From: Paenalcaligenes suwonensis
Lineage (GTDB): Bacteria > Pseudomonadota > Gammaproteobacteria > Burkholderiales > Burkholderiaceae_B
Reading direction: 5' to 3'
NCBI RefSeq assembly: GCF_011290505.1
Contig: NZ_JAANPV010000002.1
Coordinates: 186,001-250,000 of the forward strand
DNA length: 64,000 nucleotides
Part shown: piece after piece, positions 37,399 to 47,898 of the stretch
Numbering within the stretch: the first letter of the stretch is position 1
How the letters are laid out: the number at the start of each line of letters is the position of its first letter
Made by a program: the position numbers and the translations under genes
The notes under the pieces: model-generated
Seen by the model: the letters and a program-made list of their open reading frames with translations, nothing else
Told to the model about the DNA's origin: nothing
Database searches by the model: none

Positions 37399-37892
37399 GT
37401 TCTGTACGCCCCCACATCCGCATGGTGGTTGCCTATGCTCGCAACCGCAGCATAGGTATGGACAACCAGTTGCCATGGCGACTACCTGCCGATTTGGCTC
37501 ACTTTAAGAAGCTCACCCTAGGCCTGCCCATCATCATGGGTAGAAAAACATGGGAAAGCTTAGGACGCCCCTTGCCTGGCCGCCCTAATTTAGTGATTAG
37601 CCGTAACGCCGACTATATGGCGGAAGGCGCTACCGTTTACGACAGCCTAAGCGCTGCACTAGCCGCCTGCCAAGATACCGAAGACTGCTGCATTATTGGT
37701 GGTGAACAGATCTTCACCCAAGGTCTGGAAGTCGCTGATGACATCTACGCCACCGAAGTACAGGCCGAGGTAGCTGGCGACACTTTCTTCCCCGAGCTTG
37801 ATACCACCCAATGGCAAGAAGTCTCGCGCAGCGCCCAGCCAGAAGAAAACGGCTATAGCTACGATTTTGTGCACTACACACGCAAACGTTAA
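37395..37892 (+). CDS. folA: Dihydrofolate reductase
   Basis: NADPH-dependent reduction of dihydrofolate. 165 residues. [30 protein letters not shown] contains the Met20-loop Trp and the catalytic Asp. [17 protein letters not shown] is the cofactor loop, and [10 protein letters not shown] the second nucleotide motif. Overlaps thyA by 4 bp and is followed by a bidirectional terminator. Confidence 0.97.
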   Translation: MSSVRPHIRMVVAYARNRSIGMDNQLPWRLPADLAHFKKLTLGLPIIMGRKTWESLGRPLPGRPNLVISRNADYMAEGATVYDSLSAALAACQDTEDCCIIGGEQIFTQGLEVADDIYATEVQAEVAGDTFFPELDTTQWQEVSRSAQPEENGYSYDFVHYTRKR

Positions 37893-37910
37893 GTACGCGC
37901 TGTTAGCCAT

Positions 37911-37949
37911 AAAAAAATCCCTACCACGCTTTTGTAGTAGGGATTTTTT
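37911..37949. terminator. Bidirectional terminator between folA and gcvH
   Basis: AAAAAATCCCTAC (37912-37924) pairs with GTAGGGATTTTTT (37937-37949). The A- and T-runs on either side let it work for convergent folA (+) and gcvH (-). Confidence 0.88.
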
Positions 37950-37973
37950 GCAGGCCGCTCTAGCAATAAGAAC

Positions 37974-38354
37974 TTAATTCTCGTCTTTCACCGCATCGTA
38001 TTCGTCGGCGTTCAGCAAGCTTTGCACATCGGCGATATTGTCTGGACGCAGTTTGAAGATCCAGCTTTGGTAGGGATCCGTGTTCAACAACTCCGGCTGA
38101 TCCGACAAGGTGCTGTTGAACTCCACCACCTCACCCGCTACAGGCGCGTAGATATCAGACGCCGCTTTCACAGACTCCACCACCCCAGCCGTTTCACCCG
38201 CTGCCAAGGTTTTACCTGTCGCGAAGTCACCCACGAACACCAAGTCACCCAGTTGTTCTTGAGCGTGATCGGTAATACCTACTAGCAATAGGCCGTTATC
38301 TTCCAGTACCCATTCGTGGGTAGGTGCATACTTGCGATCTCCAGGCAGATTCAT
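37974..38354 (-). CDS. gcvH: Glycine cleavage system H protein
   Basis: Lipoyl carrier of the glycine cleavage complex. 126 residues. Lipoylation Lys63 in VVESVKAASDIYAP. AAGGAA precedes the ATG. gcvT and gcvP, usually adjacent, are absent here: neighbours are folA and a YhiN-like flavoprotein. The H protein can also act as a lipoyl donor in lipoate metabolism, so an orphan copy is not necessarily non-functional. Confidence 0.95.
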   Translation of the reverse strand: MNLPGDRKYAPTHEWVLEDNGLLLVGITDHAQEQLGDLVFVGDFATGKTLAAGETAGVVESVKAASDIYAPVAGEVVEFNSTLSDQPELLNTDPYQSWIFKLRPDNIADVQSLLNADEYDAVKDEN

Positions 38355-38401
38355 GCTGTTCCTTTTTCTCGATATAGTGTTTATGTGTGGTTGCTATGCC
38401 A

Positions 38402-39628
38402 TCATGCGGCAGGCTGCAATGCTCGCCCACAGGCCACTCCCGATGCCCAAGCCCACTGAAAATTATAGCCGCCCAGCCAACCTGTGACATCCACGGCTTC
38501 GCCAATAAAATACAACCCAGGTACCGAACGCACCTGCAGACTGCGTTGATCCAGCATTGCGGTATCCACACCGCCTCGCATGACTTCCGCCTTTTTATAA
38601 CCGGCTGTGCCAGAAGGCGCTAGCTCCCAACGGTGTATAGAGGCTGCTAATTGCTTCAGTACCTTATCTGGCACATCGGCCACACGTTGCTGCAACAAAC
38701 CCGCTGGCAGCGTTGGGTTTGCCGGCAGCCAGTGCTCTACTAAACGTTTAGGCCAATACTGCCCTAACAAATTCCCTACCTGCTGTTTACCGCCAGACTT
38801 CGCGTCTAACAACAGTTTCTCCATGTTCACATCAGGCGCTAAATCAATCGCCAAAGCTTCACCGGGGTCCCAATAGCTGGAGATTTGCAAAATACCCGGG
38901 CCCGATAACCCCCTGTGGGTAAAGAGCAGGTCTTCATCAAACTTCATACGGGGTTTAGCTACAGCCGGCACGCTTAATCGCACCGGAGCCGATAACCCGC
39001 TTAGCGCGGCAAAAGGCTGCCATTCGCCACCATCAAATTGCAATGGTACCAGCGCTGGCCTAGGCTCTATGACCTTCAGATCAAACTGGCGCGCTAACTT
39101 CAGTGCGAAGTCAGTAGCGCCTAACTGGGGAATCGCCATACCGCCCGTTGCAATCACCACCTGTCTGGCAGTAATAGTGCCTTGATTAGAGCGTATGGAA
39201 AAATCATCTCCCTGCTTAGCGATAGACTCTACAGCGCACGGCATACGCCACGAAACATGGCCTTTCTCGCACTCTTGGCGCAACATCTGAATAATGTCTT
39301 CTGCCGAGTCATCACAGAACAGTTGGCCCTTATGCTTTTCGTGCCACGCAATGCCATAGTCTTTAAGCAACCGCAGAAAATCCTGTGGCGTATAGCCAGA
39401 TAAAGCAGATCTACAGAAATGCGGATTCTTAGAAATATAGTTAGCTGGTGTAGTGCCCACGTTGGTGAAATTACAGCGCCCACCACCGGAGATACGGATT
39501 TTTTCACCCAGCTTGGTGGCGTGGTCAATTAAGACCACACGCAACCCTCGCTGACCAGCCACACTGGCCGCCATCATACCGGCAGCACCGGCACCGATGA
39601 CGGCTACATCATAGACAAGAGCAGCCAT
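38402..39628 (-). CDS. NAD(P)/FAD-dependent oxidoreductase, YhiN/HI0933 family
   Basis: 408 residues. N-terminal dinucleotide fold (VAVIGAGAAGMMAASVAGQRG), then GGGRCNFTNVG, VIATGGMAIPQLGATDFALKLA, and the C-terminal FAD segment GEAVDVTGWLGGYNFQWAWASG, all family signatures. Start is ATG at 39628, overlapping the upstream decarboxylase stop (TAATG). Biological role is not established; the coupled translation with an amino-acid decarboxylase is a notable context. Confidence 0.88.
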   Translation of the reverse strand: MAALVYDVAVIGAGAAGMMAASVAGQRGLRVVLIDHATKLGEKIRISGGGRCNFTNVGTTPANYISKNPHFCRSALSGYTPQDFLRLLKDYGIAWHEKHKGQLFCDDSAEDIIQMLRQECEKGHVSWRMPCAVESIAKQGDDFSIRSNQGTITARQVVIATGGMAIPQLGATDFALKLARQFDLKVIEPRPALVPLQFDGGEWQPFAALSGLSAPVRLSVPAVAKPRMKFDEDLLFTHRGLSGPGILQISSYWDPGEALAIDLAPDVNMEKLLLDAKSGGKQQVGNLLGQYWPKRLVEHWLPANPTLPAGLLQQRVADVPDKVLKQLAASIHRWELAPSGTAGYKKAEVMRGGVDTAMLDQRSLQVRSVPGLYFIGEAVDVTGWLGGYNFQWAWASGVACGRALQPAA

Positions 39629-41889
39629 TAATACTCGCGAATACAATCCACGTAATAACGGGAATTGCCGTCCGCATCCGTATCTTGAGCCAACCCGTGT
39701 ACGTAGGTTTCAAAGCCAGGGAACTGGGCATTGAACTCACGTGCGAACTTCAAGTAATCCACAATCATGCGGTTAAAGCGTTCGCCAGGAATCAACAGTG
39801 GAATACCGGGTGGGTACGGTGTTAACAACACACCGGTCACACGACCTTCCAACTCGTCAATGCCTACACGTTCTACTTCGCGGTGTGCCATTTTGGCGTA
39901 AGCGTCAGAGGGTTTCATTGCTGGAACCATATCGCTTAGGTACACCTCGGTAGTCAAACGCGCCAAGTCGTACTTGCGATACACCTCATGGATGCGCTGA
40001 CACAAATCACGCAAACCAAAGCGTTCGTACTGTGGGTGCTCTTTGCAGAAATCAGGCAAAATGCGCCACAACGGCTGGTTGCGATCGTAGTCATCTTTAA
40101 ACTGCTGCAACGCTGTCAACAACGTGTTCCAACGGCCTTTGGTAATACCGATAGTGAACAAGATGAAGAAGGAGTACAAACCGGTTTTTTCCACTACCAC
40201 GCCGTGTTCGGCCAAGTATTTGGAGACCAGCGCAGCAGGAATACCGGTATCGGCAAACGTACCAGAAATATCCAAGCCAGGGGTTACCACCGTCGCTTTG
40301 ATGGGATCCAGCATGTTGAAGCCATCGGCCAAATCACCAAAACCGTGCCACTCGTCGTCAGACGCCAGCAACCAGTCTTCGCGTGTACCAATGTCTTCGC
40401 TTACCAGATGATCGGGGCCCCACACTTTGAACCACCACTCATCGTCACCGTACTCGGCATCCACTTTGCGCATGGCACGGCGGAAATCCAACGCTTCTTT
40501 AATACTTTCTTCTACCAACGCAGTACCGCCCGGAGGCTCCATCATGGCAGCCGCCACATCACATGAGGCAATAATGGCGTACTGAGGCGATGTAGAAGTG
40601 TGCATCAGGTACGCTTCGTTAAATACATTGCGATCCAATGGACGGTCTTCGGCATCTTGCACGGTAATTTGCGACGCTTGCGACAAACCAGCCAACAGTT
40701 TGTGCGTAGAGTGTGTCGCGTAAATCATGGTGTCTTTACTGCGTGGACGACCTGGGCCAATCGCGTGCATGTCCCTATAGAACTCGTGGAAGGCCGCGTG
40801 CGGCAACCACGCTTCGTCAAAGTGCAGCGTATCCAGCGTAGAGCCCAAGGTTTCTTTAATCATCTCCACGTTGTAGATCACACCGTCGTAGGTACTTTGC
40901 GTCAATGTCAAAATACGTGGGCGTTTATCCGCAACGAGGCTGGCAAACGGGTTGGCCTCAATTTTTCGTTGGATGCTATCAGGGTGGAACTCTTCCAGAG
41001 GAATAGGACCAATAATCCCTAAGTGGTTGCGCGTTGGGCGCAAGAACACAGGGATAGCACCCGTCATGGTGATCGCATGCAAAATGGATTTATGGCAGTT
41101 ACGGTCTACCACCACGATGTCATTGTTAGCCACGTTCGCGTGCCACACAATTTTGTTCGAGGTAGAAGTACCGTTAGTCACGAAGAAGCAGTGGTCAGCG
41201 TGGAAAATACGCGCCGCATTACGTTCTGCCTCTGCCACGGGACCAGTGTGATCCAACAACTGACCTAATTCGTCCACCGCGTTACACACGTCGGCACGCA
41301 GCATGTTTTCACCAAAGAATTGGTGAAACATTTGGCCTACAGGGCTTTTCAAAAACGCCACACCACCGGAGTGACCGGGGCAGTGCCAGGAGTACGAACC
41401 ATCAGAGGCGTACTTCACCAGCTCGCGGAAAAACGGAGGGGCCAAACTATCCAGGTACGCACGTGCCTCACGAATGATGTGGCGCGCCACGAACTCTGGC
41501 GTATCTTCAAACATATGGATGAAACCGTGTAGCTCGCGCAGGATATCGTTAGGGATATGCTGCGACGTACGTGTTTCACCGTACAAATAAATAGGGATAT
41601 CTTCATTGCGGAAGCGCAATTCGCCAATGAATTCCCGTAAATTCTGAATGACTGCTGCGACGTCTTCCCGCGAGTCCACACTGAACTCTTCGTCATCAAT
41701 GGACAGAATAAATGCGCTAGCACGACTCTGCTGCTGCGCAAAAGAACTAAGGTCACCATAACTGGTGACCCCTAACACTTCCACCCCTTCGGCCTCTATG
41801 GCATCGGCTAATGCTCGGATGCCCAGGCCGGAGGCGTTCTCGGAACGATAATCTTCGTCAATGATGACGATAGGAAAACGAAATTTCAT
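39628..41889 (-). CDS. Orn/Lys/Arg decarboxylase (group III, PLP-dependent)
   Basis: 753 residues, the size of inducible arginine/lysine/ornithine decarboxylases. The N-terminal wing (receiver-like, about 1-130) is followed by the PLP domain with SWHCPGHSGGVAF, HFDEAWLPHAAFHEFY and the PLP lysine Lys397 in ATHSTHKLLAGLSQAS. The C-terminal domain is complete. Substrate (arginine versus lysine) cannot be told by eye; related Burkholderiales proteins are usually called arginine decarboxylase. AGGAG precedes the ATG. No antiporter gene is adjacent, unlike classic acid-resistance pairs. It is coupled to the YhiN-like gene. Confidence 0.9.
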   Translation of the reverse strand: MKFRFPIVIIDEDYRSENASGLGIRALADAIEAEGVEVLGVTSYGDLSSFAQQQSRASAFILSIDDEEFSVDSREDVAAVIQNLREFIGELRFRNEDIPIYLYGETRTSQHIPNDILRELHGFIHMFEDTPEFVARHIIREARAYLDSLAPPFFRELVKYASDGSYSWHCPGHSGGVAFLKSPVGQMFHQFFGENMLRADVCNAVDELGQLLDHTGPVAEAERNAARIFHADHCFFVTNGTSTSNKIVWHANVANNDIVVVDRNCHKSILHAITMTGAIPVFLRPTRNHLGIIGPIPLEEFHPDSIQRKIEANPFASLVADKRPRILTLTQSTYDGVIYNVEMIKETLGSTLDTLHFDEAWLPHAAFHEFYRDMHAIGPGRPRSKDTMIYATHSTHKLLAGLSQASQITVQDAEDRPLDRNVFNEAYLMHTSTSPQYAIIASCDVAAAMMEPPGGTALVEESIKEALDFRRAMRKVDAEYGDDEWWFKVWGPDHLVSEDIGTREDWLLASDDEWHGFGDLADGFNMLDPIKATVVTPGLDISGTFADTGIPAALVSKYLAEHGVVVEKTGLYSFFILFTIGITKGRWNTLLTALQQFKDDYDRNQPLWRILPDFCKEHPQYERFGLRDLCQRIHEVYRKYDLARLTTEVYLSDMVPAMKPSDAYAKMAHREVERVGIDELEGRVTGVLLTPYPPGIPLLIPGERFNRMIVDYLKFAREFNAQFPGFETYVHGLAQDTDADGNSRYYVDCIREY

Positions 41890-41899
41890 GCCACAGCTC

Positions 41900-42466
41900 C
41901 TAAGTGCGAGGCAGGGTTACACCACGCTGACCCTGGTATTTACCACCACGGTCTTTGTACGACACTTCACAAATTTGATCGCCACCAACAAAAAGCATCT
42001 GTGCACAACCTTCACCCGCATAAATTTTGGCAGGTAATGGGGTTGTGTTCGAAAACTCTAAAGTGACGTGACCTTCCCACTCTGGTTCCAGTGGTGTGAC
42101 GTTCACGATAATACCGCAACGTGCATACGTACTTTTACCCAAACAGATGGTCAATACATCACGAGGAATACGGAAATATTCCACGGTACGAGCCAATGCA
42201 AAAGAGTTCGGCGGAATAATGCACACATCACCCACGAAATCCACAAACGAACCCTCGTCGAAATTCTTAGGGTCCACGATAGTGGAGTTAATGTTGGTGA
42301 ATATCTTGAACTCATTGGCACAACGCACATCGTAACCATAGCTACTGGTACCGTAGCTTACGATTTTTTCGCCATTTACTGCACGCACCTGGCCTGCTTC
42401 ATACGGCTCAATCATGCCATGTTGTTCAGCTTGTTCACGAATCCAACGATCACTTTTAATACTCAT
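41900..42466 (-). CDS. dcd: dCTP deaminase
   Basis: Makes dUTP from dCTP, feeding dUMP for ThyA. 188 residues. Motifs [26 protein letters not shown] include the catalytic Glu and the Ser/Arg pair; GEGCAQMLF and the C-terminal [12 protein letters not shown] match the trimeric Dcd family. AGAGGGAA precedes the ATG. It lies downstream of tamB and 10 bp upstream of the decarboxylase. Confidence 0.96.
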   Translation of the reverse strand: MSIKSDRWIREQAEQHGMIEPYEAGQVRAVNGEKIVSYGTSSYGYDVRCANEFKIFTNINSTIVDPKNFDEGSFVDFVGDVCIIPPNSFALARTVEYFRIPRDVLTICLGKSTYARCGIIVNVTPLEPEWEGHVTLEFSNTTPLPAKIYAGEGCAQMLFVGGDQICEVSYKDRGGKYQGQRGVTLPRT

Positions 42467-42539
42467 ATTTCCCTCTATGATGTAAGGCGCTATTTTATGC
42501 TTTTACAGCACAAATGCAGCATCACAACATGAATAACCT

Positions 42540-45500
42540 TTAATCCGTGGAAGAGAACCAACGGTACACCAAAGCCAAGCCATTAATGGTCCCCACATTC
42601 AGTTCCGCCGTAAGTCTACGCGTAAGCTGGTAACTGGCTCTACCCACTGTTCCTGTGTCGGACAAGGCCTGCTGCACACTTAAGGTAATGTTAGAACCAA
42701 TCTGCTTACTAATCTGTAAGAACTGACGTTCCATATCGGTAGTACCACTGTCCAAACTACCAATCGTACTTTCCACAGGCAAGATACTCCCTGCGCTTCC
42801 CAGCTCACCCGACTTCATGGTGACTTCATCAATCCCGAACTTACGGTAGAACGGCTCGCCCGTATCATCGCCCCCAATAAAGGAGGTACCTACCGAGAAC
42901 AACAATGCCAAATCATTACCATTGTCATCGGTACCGTGACCAAACAGCAGCCACGAGAGTTTTTCTACGTTATCGACGTCTGGATACGATACCAAATCAA
43001 TACGCGGCCGGCGCGCTGTACCTACCACTTTCACACCCGCTTGCACGGCTAGACCAGTACGCAACGCCTCTATATCCAAGATAGGGTTAGTAATATCACC
43101 TTGGAACGTAATAGAACCTCGGCGCAGTTGCAAACGTTGGCCATATTGCTCAATGGCACCGCCACGAGTGCGCAATGCACCAAAACCGTTCAACTGGCCA
43201 TCAAACATACTGACTCGTAACTGCCCCACCAAACCCGAGTTCACGCCGTAGCCGGTTAAGTAAAAACGAGGGCCCAAATCTACCTCTACGTTCATACTTA
43301 AATCGGTAGTGCTTGGCGGCGGTTGCTCTTCTAAGGTTTGCCCTGCTCGCAGAATAACAATATCGCTATCAATGGTGGGAATACCGCCCAGCATATCTAA
43401 GTTAAACCAACCTGCATCCACCGTAACCTTACCGGTTAAGGCAATTTGCGGCATCACTAAGTTAGCATCGATGTTACCACTCACCATCGCATACCTATCG
43501 GCACGCTGCAAAATGGGGTAGCGGAACAGCTCAGTTAAGAACTTGCCTGTGGAGCTTTCTAAGTCCCACTCACCAGACACTTTCAGGAAACCGCCCTTAG
43601 CGTCTGGGTTTTCAGTAACCCATGTAGCAGTACGCCATTCTTTGGGTTCCACACGCAACACGGCAGGGAAATACAGTTGGTCCAGAATAAAGCGCTGGTT
43701 GTCTAAACGCGCATCTAAACTACCGTCTAGCAAGCGTATACCGTCATCCAGCCTAGTCACGCGTAACTCGCGGCCCTGAATTTGGCCTTGGCTAGAGAAA
43801 TAGCCTGACGGACGCATTTCCATATCCAGCTTGGCATTCAGACGCCCACGCAACTCCATGGCATCACCCAAGATCAGATTCGTCCACCCTAAATCGGCTA
43901 CATCAGCCTCAATAGTGGCTTTCACCAGATCAGAGTCACGCAGGTGGAAACCTTGCTCAGGCGTGAAGCGCAACAACGCATTCACATTGCCTACCACTTG
44001 ACCCATTTTGCTGGTTTTGATGGCCAGATTCGCCTGCACCCGACTATCAGAACCTGTAGGCACCAAGTTCACCTGCAAACCCAACTCGGTTAACCCCAGC
44101 GGGAAAGAAGGCTCGGCAGGGATCATGATGTCGCCTGCCAAGTGGCGCACTGAGATCTGTCCACCTAAGGCACCTTGGAAACGCACGTTCCAATCGGCCT
44201 CCATGCGCAAGTCTTCCAAACGGTTAGTTTGGTTGCTCGCACGTAAATCTTTAACACCGCCCCGCTGTTCGGCTGCATTATCTAAGCCTAATTTGGTTTG
44301 CAACACCTTCAAGCGTGCAGGTGAAATAGAGAAAGGCTCTAACTTACCTGCCGTCTGCCAATTCTCGCCGTCTAGTGCCGACAACTGATGCACCAACGTT
44401 ACCCACGGCTGGTCATTCAAATAGCTTTGTATGCGTGTGGCTTCAGCTTTGAACTGCAACGGCTTATCGCCTTCAGGCAGTTGTAAAAACAGCGGCCATT
44501 TGCTTAGGGTTTGGATACCCAAACCAGAGTGGTTTACTTTTAACCGCTCTACGCCCGCACGCCACTGTATAGGTTGGTCTGCCACGTAGGTCAACACACC
44601 ATCCAATGCCACGTCCACATCCACAGGGCCTTGACCTAACTCTTGCTCAGCCGCATCACCACCTAAGTCATACTTAGCTTTCAGGGCCAAACTGTGCTGA
44701 ACAATACCACCCTTAACTTGGCCTTTGACCGACGCTGCCCCCACACTGCTCAAACTACTTAGAATTTGTTCTGCAGCCGGCAACGCCACATCTAGCGTGA
44801 GCACATCGGACGCTTTACCAAAGCCGCCAGCCAACACTACAGAGTTGCGACCTAACTTCAGCTGTATATCACTGTTCAGCAGTTGGTAACCCGCCCAGTC
44901 TGGCATGCCAGTAGGTGCAGGCCCCGCTTGCGCCTCTAGCGCTACTTTGCCACTCAACGCTTGTGCATTCCACCGAGAGCCATCATGCAAAGCCAGATTC
45001 AACTTGGCATTTTCCAGCGCCATCTCTGGTTTTAAGCGCACATCGTAGTCAGCATCTAGGCTTAACAACGCGGGCAACGAAGCATCGTCTAGCAACGCTG
45101 CCACATCAAGATTTTTACTGTGTACTGTGCCTTGTAACCTATCCAAACCAGTGTCATCAGACCATGCTACGTTGGCCTTCAATTCGGTGTCGCTGCCTAT
45201 TTGCAAATTCACCAACGCTTGGCGCAATGGCATGGCGGCTTCGGGGAGCAAATCGGCACCTGCCTCAAGGGTAATGCCTTGACCATGCCCTTCTACACTA
45301 ATTTTCGCCCCTTCAAGCGAACCTTCCATTCCCGCTTGCAAGGTGAACTCGCACGCCGGAGCAGCATCGCCCGCCCCCGTAGGTTTGGCGGTCTCGCCTA
45401 AACCGGGCAAATACTCTTGCGCACAAATCATGGCGTCATGCTGAGCGCTGCTTGCATTCACGCTTAACGCGGCTTGCACTGGCCATGGTGCTGTTAGCTT

Positions 45501-46103
45501 ATCGCTATTGGCCTGCAACTGTACGGCAGCACGTATCTGCTCATACACCACATCCAAACTGCTAATAGAAAGGTTGGCCTGACCATCATTCAAGCTGGCT
45601 GCTGCCGTTAATGCCCCTACCGTCACAGGCAAGGCTTGACCATCTTGCGTAAAGTCCAAGGTACCCAAGGCCAATTTATCTACCTGAATACCCACAGGCA
45701 AACTGGGCATTTCAAAGGGGGTGTCTGAGGGGGGCTCTGGCTGTTCATCAGGCTGCGTTTCCAGCGCAACCGCTAAATCCTTTACCGATAACTCGCGCAC
45801 ATGCACTTTACGCTGCAACAAGGCTGGCCATAATATTTCCAGCTTGGCATCGGTTACTGCAACGGCGGTACCTGGCAAATTAATGTTTAGGCTCTCTATC
45901 TGCACGCCTTCCCAGATAGACCCCTGCACGCCACGAACTTCACCATCAACAAACGATACCCCTGTACGCAATAACCACTGCGTTCCTGGTTGTGTCGCTA
46001 AGGCCCAATACAAAAAGCCACACACAATGGAAAGCAGCAGTACCACAATGGGACCTACCCAAAATACAAATTTCCATAATAGGGATTTCTTGCTTTGTTT
46101 GCT
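42540..46103 (-). CDS. tamB: Translocation and assembly module subunit TamB
   Basis: Large envelope protein linking inner and outer membranes with TamA; helps insert autotransporters and is implicated in lipid transport. About 1188 residues. A single N-terminal transmembrane helix (residues 13-35) is followed by a long beta-rich taco-like body, and the DUF490/TamB domain closes the C-terminus (LSWLLFGHGTDDNG, LSVQQALSDTGTVGRASYQLTRRLTAELN). The only plausible start is a TTG at 46104-46106, overlapping the tamA stop as TTGA; no other Met occurs in the first 50 residues. Confidence 0.92.
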   Translation of the reverse strand, partial: SKQSKKSLLWKFVFWVGPIVVLLLSIVCGFLYWALATQPGTQWLLRTGVSFVDGEVRGVQGSIWEGVQIESLNINLPGTAVAVTDAKLEILWPALLQRKVHVRELSVKDLAVALETQPDEQPEPPSDTPFEMPSLPVGIQVDKLALGTLDFTQDGQALPVTVGALTAAASLNDGQANLSISSLDVVYEQIRAAVQLQANSDKLTAPWPVQAALSVNASSAQHDAMICAQEYLPGLGETAKPTGAGDAAPACEFTLQAGMEGSLEGAKISVEGHGQGITLEAGADLLPEAAMPLRQALVNLQIGSDTELKANVAWSDDTGLDRLQGTVHSKNLDVAALLDDASLPALLSLDADYDVRLKPEMALENAKLNLALHDGSRWNAQALSGKVALEAQAGPAPTGMPDWAGYQLLNSDIQLKLGRNSVVLAGGFGKASDVLTLDVALPAAEQILSSLSSVGAASVKGQVKGGIVQHSLALKAKYDLGGDAAEQELGQGPVDVDVALDGVLTYVADQPIQWRAGVERLKVNHSGLGIQTLSKWPLFLQLPEGDKPLQFKAEATRIQSYLNDQPWVTLVHQLSALDGENWQTAGKLEPFSISPARLKVLQTKLGLDNAAEQRGGVKDLRASNQTNRLEDLRMEADWNVRFQGALGGQISVRHLAGDIMIPAEPSFPLGLTELGLQVNLVPTGSDSRVQANLAIKTSKMGQVVGNVNALLRFTPEQGFHLRDSDLVKATIEADVADLGWTNLILGDAMELRGRLNAKLDMEMRPSGYFSSQGQIQGRELRVTRLDDGIRLLDGSLDARLDNQRFILDQLYFPAVLRVEPKEWRTATWVTENPDAKGGFLKVSGEWDLESSTGKFLTELFRYPILQRADRYAMVSGNIDANLVMPQIALTGKVTVDAGWFNLDMLGGIPTIDSDIVILRAGQTLEEQPPPSTTDLSMNVEVDLGPRFYLTGYGVNSGLVGQLRVSMFDGQLNGFGALRTRGGAIEQYGQRLQLRRGSITFQGDITNPILDIEALRTGLAVQAGVKVVGTARRPRIDLVSYPDVDNVEKLSWLLFGHGTDDNGNDLALLFSVGTSFIGGDDTGEPFYRKFGIDEVTMKSGELGSAGSILPVESTIGSLDSGTTDMERQFLQISKQIGSNITLSVQQALSDTGTVGRASYQLTRRLTAELNVGTINGLALVYRWFSSTD

Positions 46104-47872
46104 CAAAACGCGATCCCCAGAGAAAAGTGTAAGCGCAATTTGTGGTCACGTTGACCATAGGCCAAGTCCACATAAATAGGACCTGCTGGCGTACGCACAG
46201 CAGCCCCTAAACCGTAACCCAAATAGGCTTTCATATCCCCAAACGACTCGGCTGCATCACCCACATCCACAAAACTGGTCACACCAAACATGCTGGTGAA
46301 GTAATGCGTATATTCCACGCTAGCCACTGCCAAGGTAGGTGCCCCAATAACCGCACCACCTTGATGCCGCCCAATACTTTGATAGCTATAACCACGAATG
46401 CTGCGTGCGCCACCGGTTCTAAAACCAAAATCAGGCGGTACGTTTTCATTGTCGCGCCACACTTTACCCACTTCACCCCTAATGGTCAGCACATCATTGT
46501 CGCCCACTGGCCACCACTGCTGAGCACGCAAACTGGCGCGGTAAAAAGGTTCAGTTTTTTTCAGGCTCACACCCGTAGCCAAGTTCAGATCTAGCAAGTT
46601 GCCAGATGTAGGGTCATACAGACTATCCACATCGCGACGCAACCACTGCCATGTACCAATCACCGATGGCGTTTTAAAACTTCTGCCGCCATCAATACGG
46701 TTTTCATCCCATGAGCCAATTAGGCTCCATTGCACTTTGTAGTCCACACCTGCACGGCTTTTACGCTCGTGACTCAGCTTCCAGCCTGCAGCCAAACGCG
46801 TGGTTTCCAAGCCCTGTACGTCTTCATGTTGTACGAGTACACCCAGACTATTCTGGTACCCGCCAATGGTAGGTGGTAAGTACACATCCGTGAAGAAACG
46901 CTGGCGATTCTTATCTACACCAATCCCTGTTTCTGTCCACACCGGCAGACCAAACACCACGTTTTGCCTATACAAACCTTCTGCTCGCACGCCGTGATCG
47001 CTATCAGCCCCCAACGAACCCGTAAATCGGTACGCTGGTGCTTCCGTTACCCGAATGCTCACCGGTATCTCTACCTCGCCATCGGCTCGAACGCGCTGAT
47101 TGGGGGAGCTCTCGTCTAATGTGACAAACGCCCCCATGAAGAAACTGGTGTTTTGCAGCGCTTGCTGCCATTCATCGAGTTTTTCTTGATCGTAGGGGTC
47201 GCCTGGACTGTAGCGTACATAGCGCTCGATGAGGCTGGCTGGCACGCGCTTCAACCCGGAGGTATACATTTCACCCATACGTACACGTGGGCCGCTACGT
47301 ATAGCTAGCTCTAAGTCAGCTTTAGCTTCTTCGGCATGTACAACGGCACGTGTTTGCTCGTAACGAGCAAAATAGAAATCTTTGCTTTTCACGCCAATCA
47401 GCAGGTCTTGCTTAGCACTAGACCACTGATTATTCATGAACACATCACCAACTTTTAACGGCCAATCGGCACGTAAGCCTTCCACTCGCACAGCGAATTC
47501 AGGCTTTTCTATTTGTCCGGTAAGTTTGATATCTACCTTGTTCACCACCGTGCGTTCACCGGGCTGAATTAAGATATCCCACGTTTCTTGCTCATCAATT
47601 TCCCCTATTTCTACCGTGACAACCGCGTCGTAGTAGCCTTGGGTTTGCAAAGCAGAAACTGTAGCGTCGTGCGCTCGACGGCGCAGACGCGATACTTCAG
47701 ATAAGTCTTGGTCTTCTGCCAGACGGGTAATGGCCTCCACGGCACCATGGATGACACGCAATGCATCGGGGCCAACGCCACCAGGATCAATCACAACCTC
47801 AGGCACCATTGCGGCGCTTACGCTCTGACTACATGCCAGAGCGAGCATCCACCCCGCCGTGCGTACACCCAT
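46103..47872 (-). CDS. tamA: Translocation and assembly module outer-membrane protein TamA (Omp85 family)
   Basis: 589 residues: signal peptide (cleavage after SVSA, about residue 20), three POTRA-like domains (about 25-260) and a C-terminal 16-strand Omp85 barrel. The barrel has the VRTPAGPIYVDLAYGQ and LHFSLGIAF end, with the terminal Phe recognised by BAM, and the lid-loop element GGARSIRGYSY (RGY motif). It is 26 bp downstream of apbC and translationally coupled to tamB. Confidence 0.94.
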   Translation of the reverse strand: MGVRTAGWMLALACSQSVSAAMVPEVVIDPGGVGPDALRVIHGAVEAITRLAEDQDLSEVSRLRRRAHDATVSALQTQGYYDAVVTVEIGEIDEQETWDILIQPGERTVVNKVDIKLTGQIEKPEFAVRVEGLRADWPLKVGDVFMNNQWSSAKQDLLIGVKSKDFYFARYEQTRAVVHAEEAKADLELAIRSGPRVRMGEMYTSGLKRVPASLIERYVRYSPGDPYDQEKLDEWQQALQNTSFFMGAFVTLDESSPNQRVRADGEVEIPVSIRVTEAPAYRFTGSLGADSDHGVRAEGLYRQNVVFGLPVWTETGIGVDKNRQRFFTDVYLPPTIGGYQNSLGVLVQHEDVQGLETTRLAAGWKLSHERKSRAGVDYKVQWSLIGSWDENRIDGGRSFKTPSVIGTWQWLRRDVDSLYDPTSGNLLDLNLATGVSLKKTEPFYRASLRAQQWWPVGDNDVLTIRGEVGKVWRDNENVPPDFGFRTGGARSIRGYSYQSIGRHQGGAVIGAPTLAVASVEYTHYFTSMFGVTSFVDVGDAAESFGDMKAYLGYGLGAAVRTPAGPIYVDLAYGQRDHKLRLHFSLGIAF

Positions 47873-47898
47873 AAAAACCCGCCTGTACCAGAATTATC

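Noticed and set aside
39988-41268. Several plus-strand frames opposite the decarboxylase gene
   Set aside because: All are shadows of the 753-residue decarboxylase frame on the minus strand; none has a ribosome site or motif.
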